Positions 34,476 through 43,639 of a stretch of DNA of 64,000 bases are shown in pieces. The first letter of the stretch is position 1. Each line of letters opens with the position of its first letter. The stretch comes from Qipengyuania marisflavi. GTDB taxonomy: Bacteria; Pseudomonadota; Alphaproteobacteria; Sphingomonadales; Sphingomonadaceae. Under the pieces are notes generated by a model. The model was not told the DNA's origin. It was given only the letters and a program-made list of their open reading frames with translations, and did no database searches. A program made the translations under genes and the position numbers. The stretch is taken from positions 62,001 to 126,000 of the forward strand of contig NZ_VCAO01000004.1 of NCBI RefSeq assembly GCF_005884405.1. Reading direction: 5' to 3'.

Positions 34476-35882
34476 TTAGCGCTGGTCTGCGGCCTGTGCT
34501 GCGAGCGAGCGGCGCCGCTCTGCAGGTGTCAGCGCCAGGAATTCATTGCCTGGCAGCGCTTCGTCGCCCTCAGTGCCAAAGGCCATGCGCGGCCCTGAAA
34601 AGCGCGCGAGCACAAGCACCATCAGCAGCGGCCCGACGTAGAACGGGCTCAGCCGCGCCAGTGTCAGCAGGCTGCCATCGCGTAGCACCGTGACAGAGGT
34701 GGCGATGATCAACGCATAGCCGATCCACGCCGCAGCGCTCCTCCTGCGGATCAGCAGCCAATTGTAGGCAGACGCATAGATCAGCGCGAATACTGAGGCT
34801 TGAATGATAATCCCGATATAGCCCAGTGACATCCAGCCCATGCCTGGCACCGATGCGGTCATCCCGGTGGGTGTGCCGTAATTCCACAATTGGAAGAACT
34901 GCACCGGTGAGCCTTTCGGCTTGTCCGGCCAAAGGGCGCGGGGGATGGGTTCAGTGAAAAGCTGTAGATTGCTGGCGAAATAATCCCACGTCCCGGTACG
35001 CTGCGGCACGGCGTAAACAATGTATTCGAAATATTCGAGATTGGCGAAATCCATTCCCTCCAGAGGATCAAGCTGGCGATCAGTGATATACGTGTCACCC
35101 GCATCGCTGCCGACCAGATCGCGCACCGCTGCGCCGCGGTCCATCACGATCTGGTTGAACGCGACCAGTGCGAACACCGCGAGCACCACACCGCGCCAGT
35201 CAAACCAGCGGCGTCCGCGCTCCAGCAGGAACAGCACGCCGATAGCAACCACTGTGTAGATCAGCGGTGCCCGTCCGCCGGACCCGCTTTGCAAGACCAC
35301 AAACGCGCCAAAAATTGCCCAGCCCCACAGGCGATAGCGCGATAGCCACAAGGCCATGATAACCAGCGGCGCCAGCATCAGCGCGGAATCGGTGAACCAG
35401 CCATTGCCGTCCACATTGAACTGCACCCCGGTGGCGGCATCGGTCATCATCGTGTCGAATTCGTTCACGCGGCGGCGCCAATTGCCGATCTGCGAGGTGA
35501 TGGCGAGCGGCGCGATTACAGCTGCGACGATGGCGATGGGCTTGGTCAGGCGGGCCCGCACGCCTCTGATCTCGTCAGCTGCGATCTGCGCAACCGGCTC
35601 GCTCGCCACGCGCAATGATACCAGCACAAAGGTCAATAACGCCAGATTTGCGCCCAGGATCACAGTGATCTTGTCATCCATCGAAGGCTGGAAATTGTAC
35701 AATCGGTAAATGAAATCGAAATCGTACAGGCGCGCCACAATCGGGCGGAACACGAAGATCAAACCGTGAAATGCCAGATAGACTGTTGCGGGATGCATAA
35801 GACTGGCCGCGCGGTGCCGGGCATAGGCGGAGACCACCAATGCAAAGACAATCAGAGAGGCGGCCAGAAGGAAGTCGTACAC
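34476..35882 (-). CDS. O-antigen/EPS polymerase-like (Wzy) membrane protein
   Basis: A 468-residue polytopic protein with about 11-12 hydrophobic segments and a long periplasmic loop with YFEYIVYAVPQRTGTWDYFASNLQLFTEPIPRALWPDKP near residues 276-315, which resembles the loop of oligosaccharide-repeat polymerases of the oligosaccharide repeat unit polymerase group. GSGGRAPLIYTVVA is another typical stretch. Translation starts at a GTG (35880-35882) with weak ribosome-site match. It would polymerise undecaprenyl-linked repeat units in the periplasm. It follows the flippase gene by 63 bp. Confidence 0.78.
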   Translation of the reverse strand: MYDFLLAASLIVFALVVSAYARHRAASLMHPATVYLAFHGLIFVFRPIVARLYDFDFIYRLYNFQPSMDDKITVILGANLALLTFVLVSLRVASEPVAQIAADEIRGVRARLTKPIAIVAAVIAPLAITSQIGNWRRRVNEFDTMMTDAATGVQFNVDGNGWFTDSALMLAPLVIMALWLSRYRLWGWAIFGAFVVLQSGSGGRAPLIYTVVAIGVLFLLERGRRWFDWRGVVLAVFALVAFNQIVMDRGAAVRDLVGSDAGDTYITDRQLDPLEGMDFANLEYFEYIVYAVPQRTGTWDYFASNLQLFTEPIPRALWPDKPKGSPVQFFQLWNYGTPTGMTASVPGMGWMSLGYIGIIIQASVFALIYASAYNWLLIRRRSAAAWIGYALIIATSVTVLRDGSLLTLARLSPFYVGPLLMVLVLARFSGPRMAFGTEGDEALPGNEFLALTPAERRRSLAAQAADQR

Positions 35883-35945
35883 GGTTCACTCAAGATGGCA
35901 GTTGCGCGACTTTAGGCGCTGCACCCGCCGCTGCAAGGGCGCGCT

Positions 35946-37322
35946 TTAGCGCGGGCGGGATATAATGCGCGCCAGCTTGGCAATATCGCTCATTCGTTCG
36001 CGGATGAACAGCGATGCCAGGAATTGGCCCGGGGTCAGCGCAATATCGCGCAATACTATGCGGAAAGCTGGAACTGTGTGAACCAGCTCTGCTGGAATTA
36101 GCATCAGCAAAACCAGCACCAGCGGCACCCCGATATGGGCCAGACCGCCCGCCGCGAGCAGGCAAAAAACGGAGCCTGCGAAGTATAGTACCGTCAGTCT
36201 GCCCTGACGGTTCTGCGCTGCGATCAGGGCGTGCGGCGTGGTCGCCAGCGCCCGGATGATCGCTGCCATCATCAATACTGCAGCCACTGGCAGATCGAAT
36301 TCGGTCTTGCCGACGCTGAGCAAGCGCTGCGCCAGCGGTCCGCACATCAGCAGTGCTGCGCCGAACCCCACCGACAGCAGCGCAGTGATTAATGTCATGG
36401 TGGCCAACTGGCGGCGGCGAGGTTCAGGATCGGCATCGCGATATCCCGCCTCGTAGAATTGAACACCGTAAATCACCGAGGTGAGCAGATCGATCATTCT
36501 AACCAGCGTTCGCGTCGCGACAAAAGCGGCAAGCATAGCCGCGCCATACCGCGCTCCGACCAGCAAAGCGTAACCTTGCAGATTGATCGCGTAGACCACC
36601 GGGATCAGCATGAAGGCTGTCGATGGCTTCCATAAACTGCGAACCACGGGCCCGATCCGTGATGCCCCCCGATGGAACATCTCGGGCGCGATGCGAATGG
36701 CAATCACCAGCACCACCAGCAGATATACCAGCCGCATTATCGCCAGCGCCATGGCGAGCAATGCAAGGGATGTGCTTTGCGAAACGCAGACAGCAACTAC
36801 CGCAACTTCGGCAAGCAAACCGAGATTAATGAGGAGCGTTTGCAGCGGATACCGCCCGGCAACCCGGAACGGAAGGCTGAGCACAGCTATCTGGCTAACC
36901 GCGAAAATATATACCGCCAGCCAGAACAGCGTCGGCAGCAGCGCAATATCTGATGTCATCTCGAAGCCGTCGACTATTCTGTCCTCGAAAGGCAGCGCCA
37001 GCGCCAAAAACAGCCCGGCCAGCGCCAGCGTTGCCACTGTAGATAGCGCCCATGTCACGCGGAAATTTGCGCGCGCATCAGCCATGTCGCCCCGCTGCGC
37101 CGCTGCCAGCGCAGCATTTCCGCCTGCACCAGAAAACGCTAACCCCACCACAGAGAGGTATGCCGGCAGGGCAAACAGCACCATCCACGACCCCACACGT
37201 TCGGCGCTCCAACTGGCGAACAGGATTGGTAGCATCGCCAGCTGCGCAGCCACCCGGCTGACTATGCCAAACAGGAAGGCCAGCGTGCCGCGGGCCAGCC
37301 TCCGGTGATCGGGATTTGTCAT
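35946..37322 (-). CDS. Polysaccharide flippase-like (Wzx/MOP) membrane protein
   Basis: A 458-residue protein with 12-14 TM segments in the MOP/MVIM pattern. N-terminal GTLAFLFGIVSRVAAQLAMLPILFASW leads to a membrane Wzx-type core, and NAALAAAQRGDMADARANFRVTWALS is the usual basic inter-TM loop. It would flip lipid-linked oligosaccharide units. Paired with the Wzy-like gene and 13 bp downstream of pilZ-type gene on the same strand, it supports a Wzx/Wzy-type surface polymer pathway, although no glycosyltransferase or initiating transferase gene is in view apart from the distant GT87-like one. Confidence 0.8.
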   Translation of the reverse strand: MTNPDHRRLARGTLAFLFGIVSRVAAQLAMLPILFASWSAERVGSWMVLFALPAYLSVVGLAFSGAGGNAALAAAQRGDMADARANFRVTWALSTVATLALAGLFLALALPFEDRIVDGFEMTSDIALLPTLFWLAVYIFAVSQIAVLSLPFRVAGRYPLQTLLINLGLLAEVAVVAVCVSQSTSLALLAMALAIMRLVYLLVVLVIAIRIAPEMFHRGASRIGPVVRSLWKPSTAFMLIPVVYAINLQGYALLVGARYGAAMLAAFVATRTLVRMIDLLTSVIYGVQFYEAGYRDADPEPRRRQLATMTLITALLSVGFGAALLMCGPLAQRLLSVGKTEFDLPVAAVLMMAAIIRALATTPHALIAAQNRQGRLTVLYFAGSVFCLLAAGGLAHIGVPLVLVLLMLIPAELVHTVPAFRIVLRDIALTPGQFLASLFIRERMSDIAKLARIISRPR

Positions 37323-37335
37323 TCGGGCACTGCGC

Positions 37336-37653
37336 TCAACGATCGGGGTCGCGCCCGGGTTCGTCCAGCTCGCGCATGATGTGGCTTAGGACGGTGGGGT
37401 GCAGCGGCCGTTCGAACTGCGCGCCGACAACGCTCCCCTCGCGCCAGCGCACTATTGCCGGGATCGGGCCGATATTGCCCACTCTCACCAGGATATTGCT
37501 GCCGTCATCCAGAACCGAAAACTTGTCGAAAAACCGGCAGCCATATTCCGAGATGTCTTTGATCCACACGTCGCGCTTCCCGCCCTGACGCGCGCGATAA
37601 TGCCCGGCGACCTGTACATGATGACGTTCTTCGCGGCGGTGGTTCTCAGACAT
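37336..37653 (-). CDS. PilZ-domain protein
   Basis: A 105-residue single-domain protein. The start at 37651-37653 (MSENHRREERHH) places the c-di-GMP RxxxR motif RREER at residues 6-10; the second part of the site, usually (D/N)xSxxG, appears as IKDISEYGCRF near 38-48. The spacing fits PilZ. It probably senses c-di-GMP and, being first in a unit with Wzx and Wzy genes 13 bp away, could couple the second messenger to polymer export. The GGDEF/EAL protein at 45-47 kb is the nearest candidate source. Confidence 0.85.
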   Translation of the reverse strand: MSENHRREERHHVQVAGHYRARQGGKRDVWIKDISEYGCRFFDKFSVLDDGSNILVRVGNIGPIPAIVRWREGSVVGAQFERPLHPTVLSHIMRELDEPGRDPDR

Positions 37654-37687
37654 CGCTGTTCCCGTGGTTCGCATGCAAGTCTTAGCT

Positions 37688-37721
37688 TTGCATGCGCAGA
37701 GCGCAAGTCGTGCGCATTGCA
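37688..37721. promoter_or_regulatory. Near-palindrome in the pilZ-lacI gap
   Basis: TTGCATGCGCA at 37688-37698 and TGCGCATTGCA at 37711-37721 form an inverted pair with one extra base, centred between the divergent PilZ and LacI-type genes. It could be an operator for the LacI regulator; matching is imperfect and no consensus is claimed. Confidence 0.35.
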
Positions 37722-37781
37722 TGGCTCGCTTTGCGCGGCGCAGCGCGTTAGGTGCAGGCAGCGCAGGGAGAGATTGTGGGC

Positions 37782-38810
37782 ATGACGAAAGAGAGCAGCG
37801 ACAATCGTTACCGGGTGACATCAATCGACGTGGCCGAACGCGCAGGGGTCAGCCAGTCGACTGTCAGCCGGGCGCTTGCCGGATCCGAAACCATTACCGA
37901 GGCCACCCGCCGCCGTGTCGAACAAGCGGCCGAGGAACTGGGCTATCACGTCAATGCGCGCGCAGCCGGATTGCGCAAGGGCCAGACCGGTACCATCGCG
38001 ATCGTGGTGATCGGGCGGGCCGGGCAGGGCGCAGCGAGGATCAATCCGTTTTACTACAGCCTGCTGGGCAGCACCTGTGCCGCAGCAGCGGAACGCGGGT
38101 TTGAGGCGCTGGTCAGCTTTCAGGCCGAACCGGAAGAGTTTTTCGGCCACTACGTCGCCCGCCGTCAGGCAGATGGGCTGGTGGTGATCGGTACGGCGAC
38201 CAATGGCGCGGCATGGGACTATTTCCGCGATCGCGCCAAAGACAGTGATGAAATCGCCTTCTGGGGCTCCCCCTTTGACGATGCGGTATGGGTGCGATCA
38301 GACAATCTCTCCGGTGGCCAGCAGGCTGTGGCCCGGCTGGTGGCGGGCGGGGCAAGAGATATCGTGTTCGTCGGTGACACCAACTCGACACAGCGGCAAT
38401 TTAGCGAACGCTATGACGGCTATTGCCAAGGCATGGCGGCAGCCGGTCTCACCGCGCACCCACCGATTGAATCGGGCGGGGAGGACCGCGTGGCGCAGGG
38501 GCGCGAGGCTGTCACACGGCTGCTCGCCCAAGGGACTGTATTCGATGGCCTGTTTTTCGCCTGCGATGCGATGGCACTGGGGGCGCTGGAAGAACTGGCT
38601 GCGCGCGACGTGGCGGTGCCCGGCGCAGTGGGTGTCATCGGCTTTGACGGACTGGGCACGGGCGAATTCAGCAGCCCGCCGCTGACCACGGTGGAGCCGG
38701 ATTTCGCGCAAGCGGGCCGGCTGCTGGTACAAACCGCATTGGCCGGCGCAGACGAGAAAATCGAATGCCGTGTTCCGGTGCGGCTGGTCGAGCGCGCCAG
38801 CGTCGGCTGA
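37782..38810 (+). CDS. LacI-family transcriptional regulator
   Basis: A 342-residue repressor-type regulator. The helix-turn-helix is TSIDVAERAGVSQSTVSRALAG followed by ETITEATRRRVEQAAEELGY, near residues 13-55. The effector domain is periplasmic-binding-protein-like, with GTIAIVVIG, GARDIVFVGD and AVGVIGFDGLGTGEFSSPPLTTVEPD. An ATG at 37782 is used; a GTG ten codons upstream is possible. No sugar-uptake or catabolic gene lies alongside, so target genes are unknown; the large amidohydrolase gene begins 80 bp downstream in the same direction. Confidence 0.92.
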   Translation: MTKESSDNRYRVTSIDVAERAGVSQSTVSRALAGSETITEATRRRVEQAAEELGYHVNARAAGLRKGQTGTIAIVVIGRAGQGAARINPFYYSLLGSTCAAAAERGFEALVSFQAEPEEFFGHYVARRQADGLVVIGTATNGAAWDYFRDRAKDSDEIAFWGSPFDDAVWVRSDNLSGGQQAVARLVAGGARDIVFVGDTNSTQRQFSERYDGYCQGMAAAGLTAHPPIESGGEDRVAQGREAVTRLLAQGTVFDGLFFACDAMALGALEELAARDVAVPGAVGVIGFDGLGTGEFSSPPLTTVEPDFAQAGRLLVQTALAGADEKIECRVPVRLVERASVG

Positions 38811-38890
38811 GATATGGCCCATTACCGGGTTTGCCAAAGGGCATACCGCCTCCCTAAGAGGCGGTGAGAGAGAATTTTGGGGAGACTTCC

Positions 38891-41800
38891 ATGAAAACCA
38901 GCATCGCCTCCGTTCTGGCCGTTTTGTTTGCCAGCCAGCCCGCATTTGCGCAGCAGCCCGACCCAAGCCCCAATCCGGTTGAAGAGCAGGAGGTCGATGC
39001 CTCACAGGATGATGGCCCGCGTGAAGGCAGTGGACAGGAAGCCAATGCCGCGCCCGCTGTCCCCAATGCCGACACCGCCGATGCAGACGATGCGAAATGG
39101 GATGTCTCCGCGCCGCGCGGGGCGACTGTAAAACAGATCGCGATCAGCACTGACGAAGGCACTTGGATGGATGTCGACGTATCGCGCGACGGGCGGATGC
39201 TGGCGTTCTCGATGCTGGGCGACATTTACACCATGCCGATTTCAGGTGGCACGCCGACGCGTATTGCAGAAGGGCTGGCATGGGAGGTTCACCCGCGTTT
39301 CTCGCCCGATGGCCGCCGTATCGCTTTCACCTCGGACCGCGGTGGCGGTGACAATATCTGGGTTATGAACACCAATGGTTCGGACAAGAAGCAGGTCACC
39401 AAGGAAGATTTCCGCCTGCTCAATCAGCCGGGCTGGTCGCCCGATGGCGAATATATTGTCGCCAAAAAGCATTTCACCACCGGGCGCTCGCTCGGCACGG
39501 GTGAGGTGTGGCTGTATCACGTTTCAGGTGGCGGCGGCGTACAGCTGGTCAAACGCTCCAGCGAATCGCTGCAGAAGGAATTGGGCGAGCCGATTTACGC
39601 GCCCGATGGCAAATCGATCTATTACACCCGCAACACCACCTCGGGATCGACCTTCGAATATGCGCAGGATTCCTTGCAGGGCACCTTTGCGATCGAACGC
39701 TACGATATTGCCAAGGGTGAAGTGACCACAGCCGTAGGCGGTTACGGCGGCGCGGTGCGGCCAACCCCGTCCCCCGATGGCAAGCACATTGCTTTCGTGC
39801 GCCGTGACAAGGACCAGTCACAGCTGTGGGTCAAGGATTTGTCCAGCGGCAGCGAACGGATGATTTACGGCTCGCTCGACGCCGACCTGCAGGAAACCTG
39901 GGCGGTGTCGGGCGTCTATCCCAACATGGGCTGGACCCCCGATGCGGGCAGCATTGTATTCTGGGCTGGCGGCAAATTGCGCCGCATCAATGCCGATGGT
40001 TCGGGCGAGGCGGTCATTCCGTTTAATATCTCCGACACTCGCGGCGTATCCGATGCGCCGCATCCGGTAATCCCGGTGGGCGCGGACAGCTTTACAACCA
40101 AGATGACCCGCTTTGCCTCGGTCTCTCCCGACGGGCGCACGGTGGTGTTTGAAAGTCTGGGTAAGCTGTACACCAAGCCGGTCGGCAGCACCGCCGCGCC
40201 GCGCCGTTTGACGGCCGCTGGCAGTGAAGCGCTGGAGCTGTGGCCCACCTGGTCGCGCGACGGACGGCGGTTGGCCTTTGTCCGCTGGACCGATGCGGGT
40301 CTTGGCGAAATCGTGGTGAGCGATGCCAATGGCCGCAATGCGCGCAGCGTGACCCGCCAGCGGGGCCATTATGCGGTGCCGCAGTTTTCGCCCGACGGAT
40401 CGACCATCGTGTTTGAAAAGCGTTCGGGCGGCTATCTGACCTCGCCAGAGTTTTCCGAGAACGAAGGGGTTTATTCGGTTCCGGTCGCGGGTGGCACCCC
40501 GCAGTTGATCGCGCGCGATACGGCTGACCCGCAATTCGGCGACAGCGATGACCGCATCTTCATGCTCGCCCGCAATGATGGCAAGCTTCAGCTGATCTCC
40601 AGCGACCGCAGCGGAGAGGCGCGCCGCGTCCATGCCGAAGGCGAACTGGCAAATGATTTCCGGGTATCGCCAGATGGGCGTTATCTGGCCTTCCGCCAGA
40701 ATTATGAAGTCTTCGCCATGCCGCTGATGCCCGGCGGGCAGGCGGTGACTGTGGGTGAGAAAGCCAGCTCTCTGCCCGTGACCCGCGTCAGCAAGGGCGG
40801 CGCGGAATATATTGGCTGGGCGCAGGATGGCCAGACGCTGACCTGGTCGATGGGTCCGGTGCTTTACCGGGCCAGCACCGGGGCGCTGTTCCCCAATGCG
40901 CCGCGTGCCGAGGATGCGCCGAAATTCGTGCCCCCGACGCAGGGGACATCGCTGGCGCGGACAGTGGCGGCGGACAAATATGCCGGGACTACCGCGCTGA
41001 CCGGCGCGCGGGTGCTGACCATGGCGGGCGATGGCGCAGGCGCAATCGACAATGGCGTGATCCTGATCCGGGGTGACCGGATCGCCGCCATCGGCAGCGC
41101 AGACAGCGTGACAATCCCCTCAGGCGCGAAGATCATCGACCTTGCGGGCAAGACTGTCATGCCCGGCCTGGTTGATGCCCATGCGCATGGGCCGCAGGGC
41201 GTGGGCGATCTTGTCCCGCAGCAGAACTGGGCGCTGACTCAGGCGCTGGCGATGGGGACCACCACGGTTCACGATCCATCATCCAGCGCCAGCATGATCT
41301 TTGCCGCTGCCGAACGCCAGCAGGCCGGTATGCTGCTGGCCCCGCGTATCTTCTCGACTGGAGAGATTGTTTACGGGGCCAAGGCGCCGGGCGTCTATGC
41401 GCGTATTGACGGCTATGAGGACGCACTGGCGCATATTCGCCGGATCAAGGCGCAAGGCGGGGTGTCGATCAAGAATTACAACCAGCCGCGCCGTGAACAG
41501 CGCCAGCAGGTTGTCGCCGCCGCGCGGGCAGAAAACATGCTGGTGGTCGCCGAAGGCGGTTCACTGTTCGGCATGGACATGAATTTGATCGCGGATGGCA
41601 ATTCCACCGTCGAACACAATGTCCCCGTCGAACATTTCTATGAAGATGTGCTGCAATTCTGGGGCCAGTCGCAGACCAATAACACGCCCACTCTGGTGGT
41701 CACGTATGGCGGCCTGGCGGGTGATCCTTACTGGCGTCAGGCGACCAATGTGTTCGACAATCCGCTGTTGGTGCACACGCCGCCGCGGATGCTGCTGGCC

Positions 41801-42220
41801 GATACAGCGCGCCGCACGACTGCACCCGAATGGGCTTTTGTCGACGATGACAGCGCGCGTGAAGCGGGCAAGCTGGCCAAGCGCGGGGTCAGGGTGGCGA
41901 TTGGTGCACACGGTCAACAAGCCGGAGTCGCGGCGCATTGGGAGATGTGGAGCTTCGCACGCGGCGGGATGACCCCGACAGAATCGCTGCGCGCGGGCAC
42001 TATCGAGGCGGCACGTTCGCTGGGTATGGAACGCGATATTGGCAGCCTTGAAGTCGGCAAGCTGGCCGATCTTGTGGTGTTGGATGCCGATCCCAGCGTT
42101 AATATCCGCGAATCCGACCGGATCACTCAGGTCATGCTGGGTGGCCGGATGTACGATGCGCGGACCATGAACGAGGTCGAGACCGGATCTGCCACCCGTC
42201 TGCCCTATTGGTGGGAATAA
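38891..42220 (+). CDS. Secreted TolB/PD40-propeller plus amidohydrolase fusion protein
   Basis: A 1109-residue exported enzyme. GGGGAG precedes the ATG, and the signal peptide ends PAFAQQP. After an acidic linker, residues about 75-690 carry repeated PD40 blades (HPRFSPDGRRIAFTSDRGG, TPSPDGKHIAFVRRD, and others). From about 710 an amidohydrolase domain begins: PGLVDAHAHGPQG carries the HxH ligands, and the C-terminal VAIGAHGQQAGVAAHWEMWSF has His where typical amidohydrolases have Asp, a pattern of this fusion subfamily. It ends with IGSLEVGKLADLVVLDADP. Periplasmic peptide or peptide-like hydrolysis is the likely role; substrate is unknown. Confidence 0.9.
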   Translation: MKTSIASVLAVLFASQPAFAQQPDPSPNPVEEQEVDASQDDGPREGSGQEANAAPAVPNADTADADDAKWDVSAPRGATVKQIAISTDEGTWMDVDVSRDGRMLAFSMLGDIYTMPISGGTPTRIAEGLAWEVHPRFSPDGRRIAFTSDRGGGDNIWVMNTNGSDKKQVTKEDFRLLNQPGWSPDGEYIVAKKHFTTGRSLGTGEVWLYHVSGGGGVQLVKRSSESLQKELGEPIYAPDGKSIYYTRNTTSGSTFEYAQDSLQGTFAIERYDIAKGEVTTAVGGYGGAVRPTPSPDGKHIAFVRRDKDQSQLWVKDLSSGSERMIYGSLDADLQETWAVSGVYPNMGWTPDAGSIVFWAGGKLRRINADGSGEAVIPFNISDTRGVSDAPHPVIPVGADSFTTKMTRFASVSPDGRTVVFESLGKLYTKPVGSTAAPRRLTAAGSEALELWPTWSRDGRRLAFVRWTDAGLGEIVVSDANGRNARSVTRQRGHYAVPQFSPDGSTIVFEKRSGGYLTSPEFSENEGVYSVPVAGGTPQLIARDTADPQFGDSDDRIFMLARNDGKLQLISSDRSGEARRVHAEGELANDFRVSPDGRYLAFRQNYEVFAMPLMPGGQAVTVGEKASSLPVTRVSKGGAEYIGWAQDGQTLTWSMGPVLYRASTGALFPNAPRAEDAPKFVPPTQGTSLARTVAADKYAGTTALTGARVLTMAGDGAGAIDNGVILIRGDRIAAIGSADSVTIPSGAKIIDLAGKTVMPGLVDAHAHGPQGVGDLVPQQNWALTQALAMGTTTVHDPSSSASMIFAAAERQQAGMLLAPRIFSTGEIVYGAKAPGVYARIDGYEDALAHIRRIKAQGGVSIKNYNQPRREQRQQVVAAARAENMLVVAEGGSLFGMDMNLIADGNSTVEHNVPVEHFYEDVLQFWGQSQTNNTPTLVVTYGGLAGDPYWRQATNVFDNPLLVHTPPRMLLADTARRTTAPEWAFVDDDSAREAGKLAKRGVRVAIGAHGQQAGVAAHWEMWSFARGGMTPTESLRAGTIEAARSLGMERDIGSLEVGKLADLVVLDADPSVNIRESDRITQVMLGGRMYDARTMNEVETGSATRLPYWWE

Positions 42221-42244
42221 ATCCTCGCGCCCATTCGCGCCGCC

Positions 42245-43582
42245 TCAGGCAGCGCGAATGTGGCCGAGGAAGCGATCGACTTTCTGGCGCAGCGCGGCGG
42301 CCTGGCCTTCAAGATCATTGGCTGAACCCAGCACCTGGCTTGCCGCAGCCCCGGTGGCGAGCGAGGTTTCGCGCACCTGACCGATATTGCCGCTGACCTC
42401 GTCTGCGGCGCGGGCGGCCAGATCGATGCTGCGCGCCAGATCCTGACCCGCAACCGATTGCTGATCGACCGCCGAGGCAATCGAGATAGCCGTGGTTTCC
42501 AGCTGCTTGATCTGTTCGCCAATGGACCGTAGCGCGTTGACGCTGGCGCCGGTTGAATCCTGCATGCCGCGGATCTGCTCGGCAACTTCTTCGGTTGCCC
42601 GGCTGGTCTGCGCGGCCAGTTCCTTCACTTCGGAAGCAACCACCGCAAACCCGCGACCCGCTTCGCCGCCGCGTGCTGCCTCGATCGAGGCGTTCAGCGC
42701 GAGCAAATTGGTGCGCTGGGCGATGGTCTGGATCAGTTCGACAATCTGACCAACCTGATCTGCAGCAGTCGCCATGGCCGAAATCGTGCCATCGGCACGG
42801 CCTGCGGCATCGGTGGCCGCACGGGCCAGCTCTGCCGAATGTGCGGCCTGACGGCTGATCTCGCCAATCGACATGGCAAATTCGTCCGAGGCAGCTGCAG
42901 CAGCGGTAACTCCGCCTGATGCCTCTTCCATCGACCGCGTCACGAGGGCCGCCTGTCCGGTGGCTTCGTCTGCGGTTGTGGCCATTTCCTTGGCGGTGGA
43001 TTGCAGCTGGCTGGAAGCGGCAGCGACACCGCCGACGACATCGCTAATGCTGCTTTCAAATTCGCCAGCAAGTTTGACCAGCTCCAGCTTGCGCCGTTCA
43101 GCGGAATCCTTGCGGCCCGCGAACAATTCATCAAGCTTCAGACCAGATTTGGCAAATACTTCCAGCGCCCGCGCAATGTCCCCGATTTCATCGGTACGGT
43201 CCAACCCGCGCAACTCGATATCGCGTGCACCCTGCGCAAGGCGGGTCATTTCATGTGCTACACTTTGCAAAGGCTCGACCGAATCTTTAAGCATCCGGCG
43301 CAGGCTAAGCAGTCCGAAAAACACGCCAAACGCGCCAAGCAGCAGAACGGGATAACGAATCGCTTGCGCGCCTTCGCCGCCGGCAAACAGGGTGAACAGC
43401 GTAACGAGAGCCAGACCGAGCATCGGCACGCCTGCGGTAAATTGCAGCTTGCGGCCGACAGGCAGGCGATTGAACCAGCTCGCCAGCCAGTACCGCTGGC
43501 TGTCATCAAAAGACTTTGCCACCTCAACGCGGGCGATTTCGTCTTTCAAATCATCTTCCATGAGATGGATCTGCGCTGTCAT
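42245..43582 (-). CDS. Methyl-accepting chemotaxis protein without a ligand-binding domain
   Basis: A 445-residue MCP. AAGGA six bases before the ATG at 43580-43582 supports this start rather than a TTG two codons earlier. Two membrane segments (about 47-67 and 75-95) are separated by only a few residues, so there is no periplasmic sensor. A HAMP region follows, then the signalling domain with [33 protein letters not shown] near its tip. The last third is nearly identical to the upstream MCP gene at the DNA level. It is the last gene of the chemotaxis array, 58 bp after the other MCP. Confidence 0.93.
   Translation of the reverse strand: MTAQIHLMEDDLKDEIARVEVAKSFDDSQRYWLASWFNRLPVGRKLQFTAGVPMLGLALVTLFTLFAGGEGAQAIRYPVLLLGAFGVFFGLLSLRRMLKDSVEPLQSVAHEMTRLAQGARDIELRGLDRTDEIGDIARALEVFAKSGLKLDELFAGRKDSAERRKLELVKLAGEFESSISDVVGGVAAASSQLQSTAKEMATTADEATGQAALVTRSMEEASGGVTAAAAASDEFAMSIGEISRQAAHSAELARAATDAAGRADGTISAMATAADQVGQIVELIQTIAQRTNLLALNASIEAARGGEAGRGFAVVASEVKELAAQTSRATEEVAEQIRGMQDSTGASVNALRSIGEQIKQLETTAISIASAVDQQSVAGQDLARSIDLAARAADEVSGNIGQVRETSLATGAAASQVLGSANDLEGQAAALRQKVDRFLGHIRAA
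42286..42945. repeat. Long direct repeat, copy A (MCP signalling domain)
   Basis: About 660 bp nearly identical to 43681-44340, offset 1395 bp, differing at scattered single bases (for example GTGG versus GTAG at 42493/43888). It covers the conserved MCP signalling module and ends sharply near the ATG-CC-TCTTCCATCGA segment, after which the two genes diverge. Confidence 0.9.
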
Positions 43583-43639
43583 CGTCAATCCTTACCTGTG
43601 GTGGACGCTCAGCGGTAACCGAGTATCGTTAGTTTCCGG

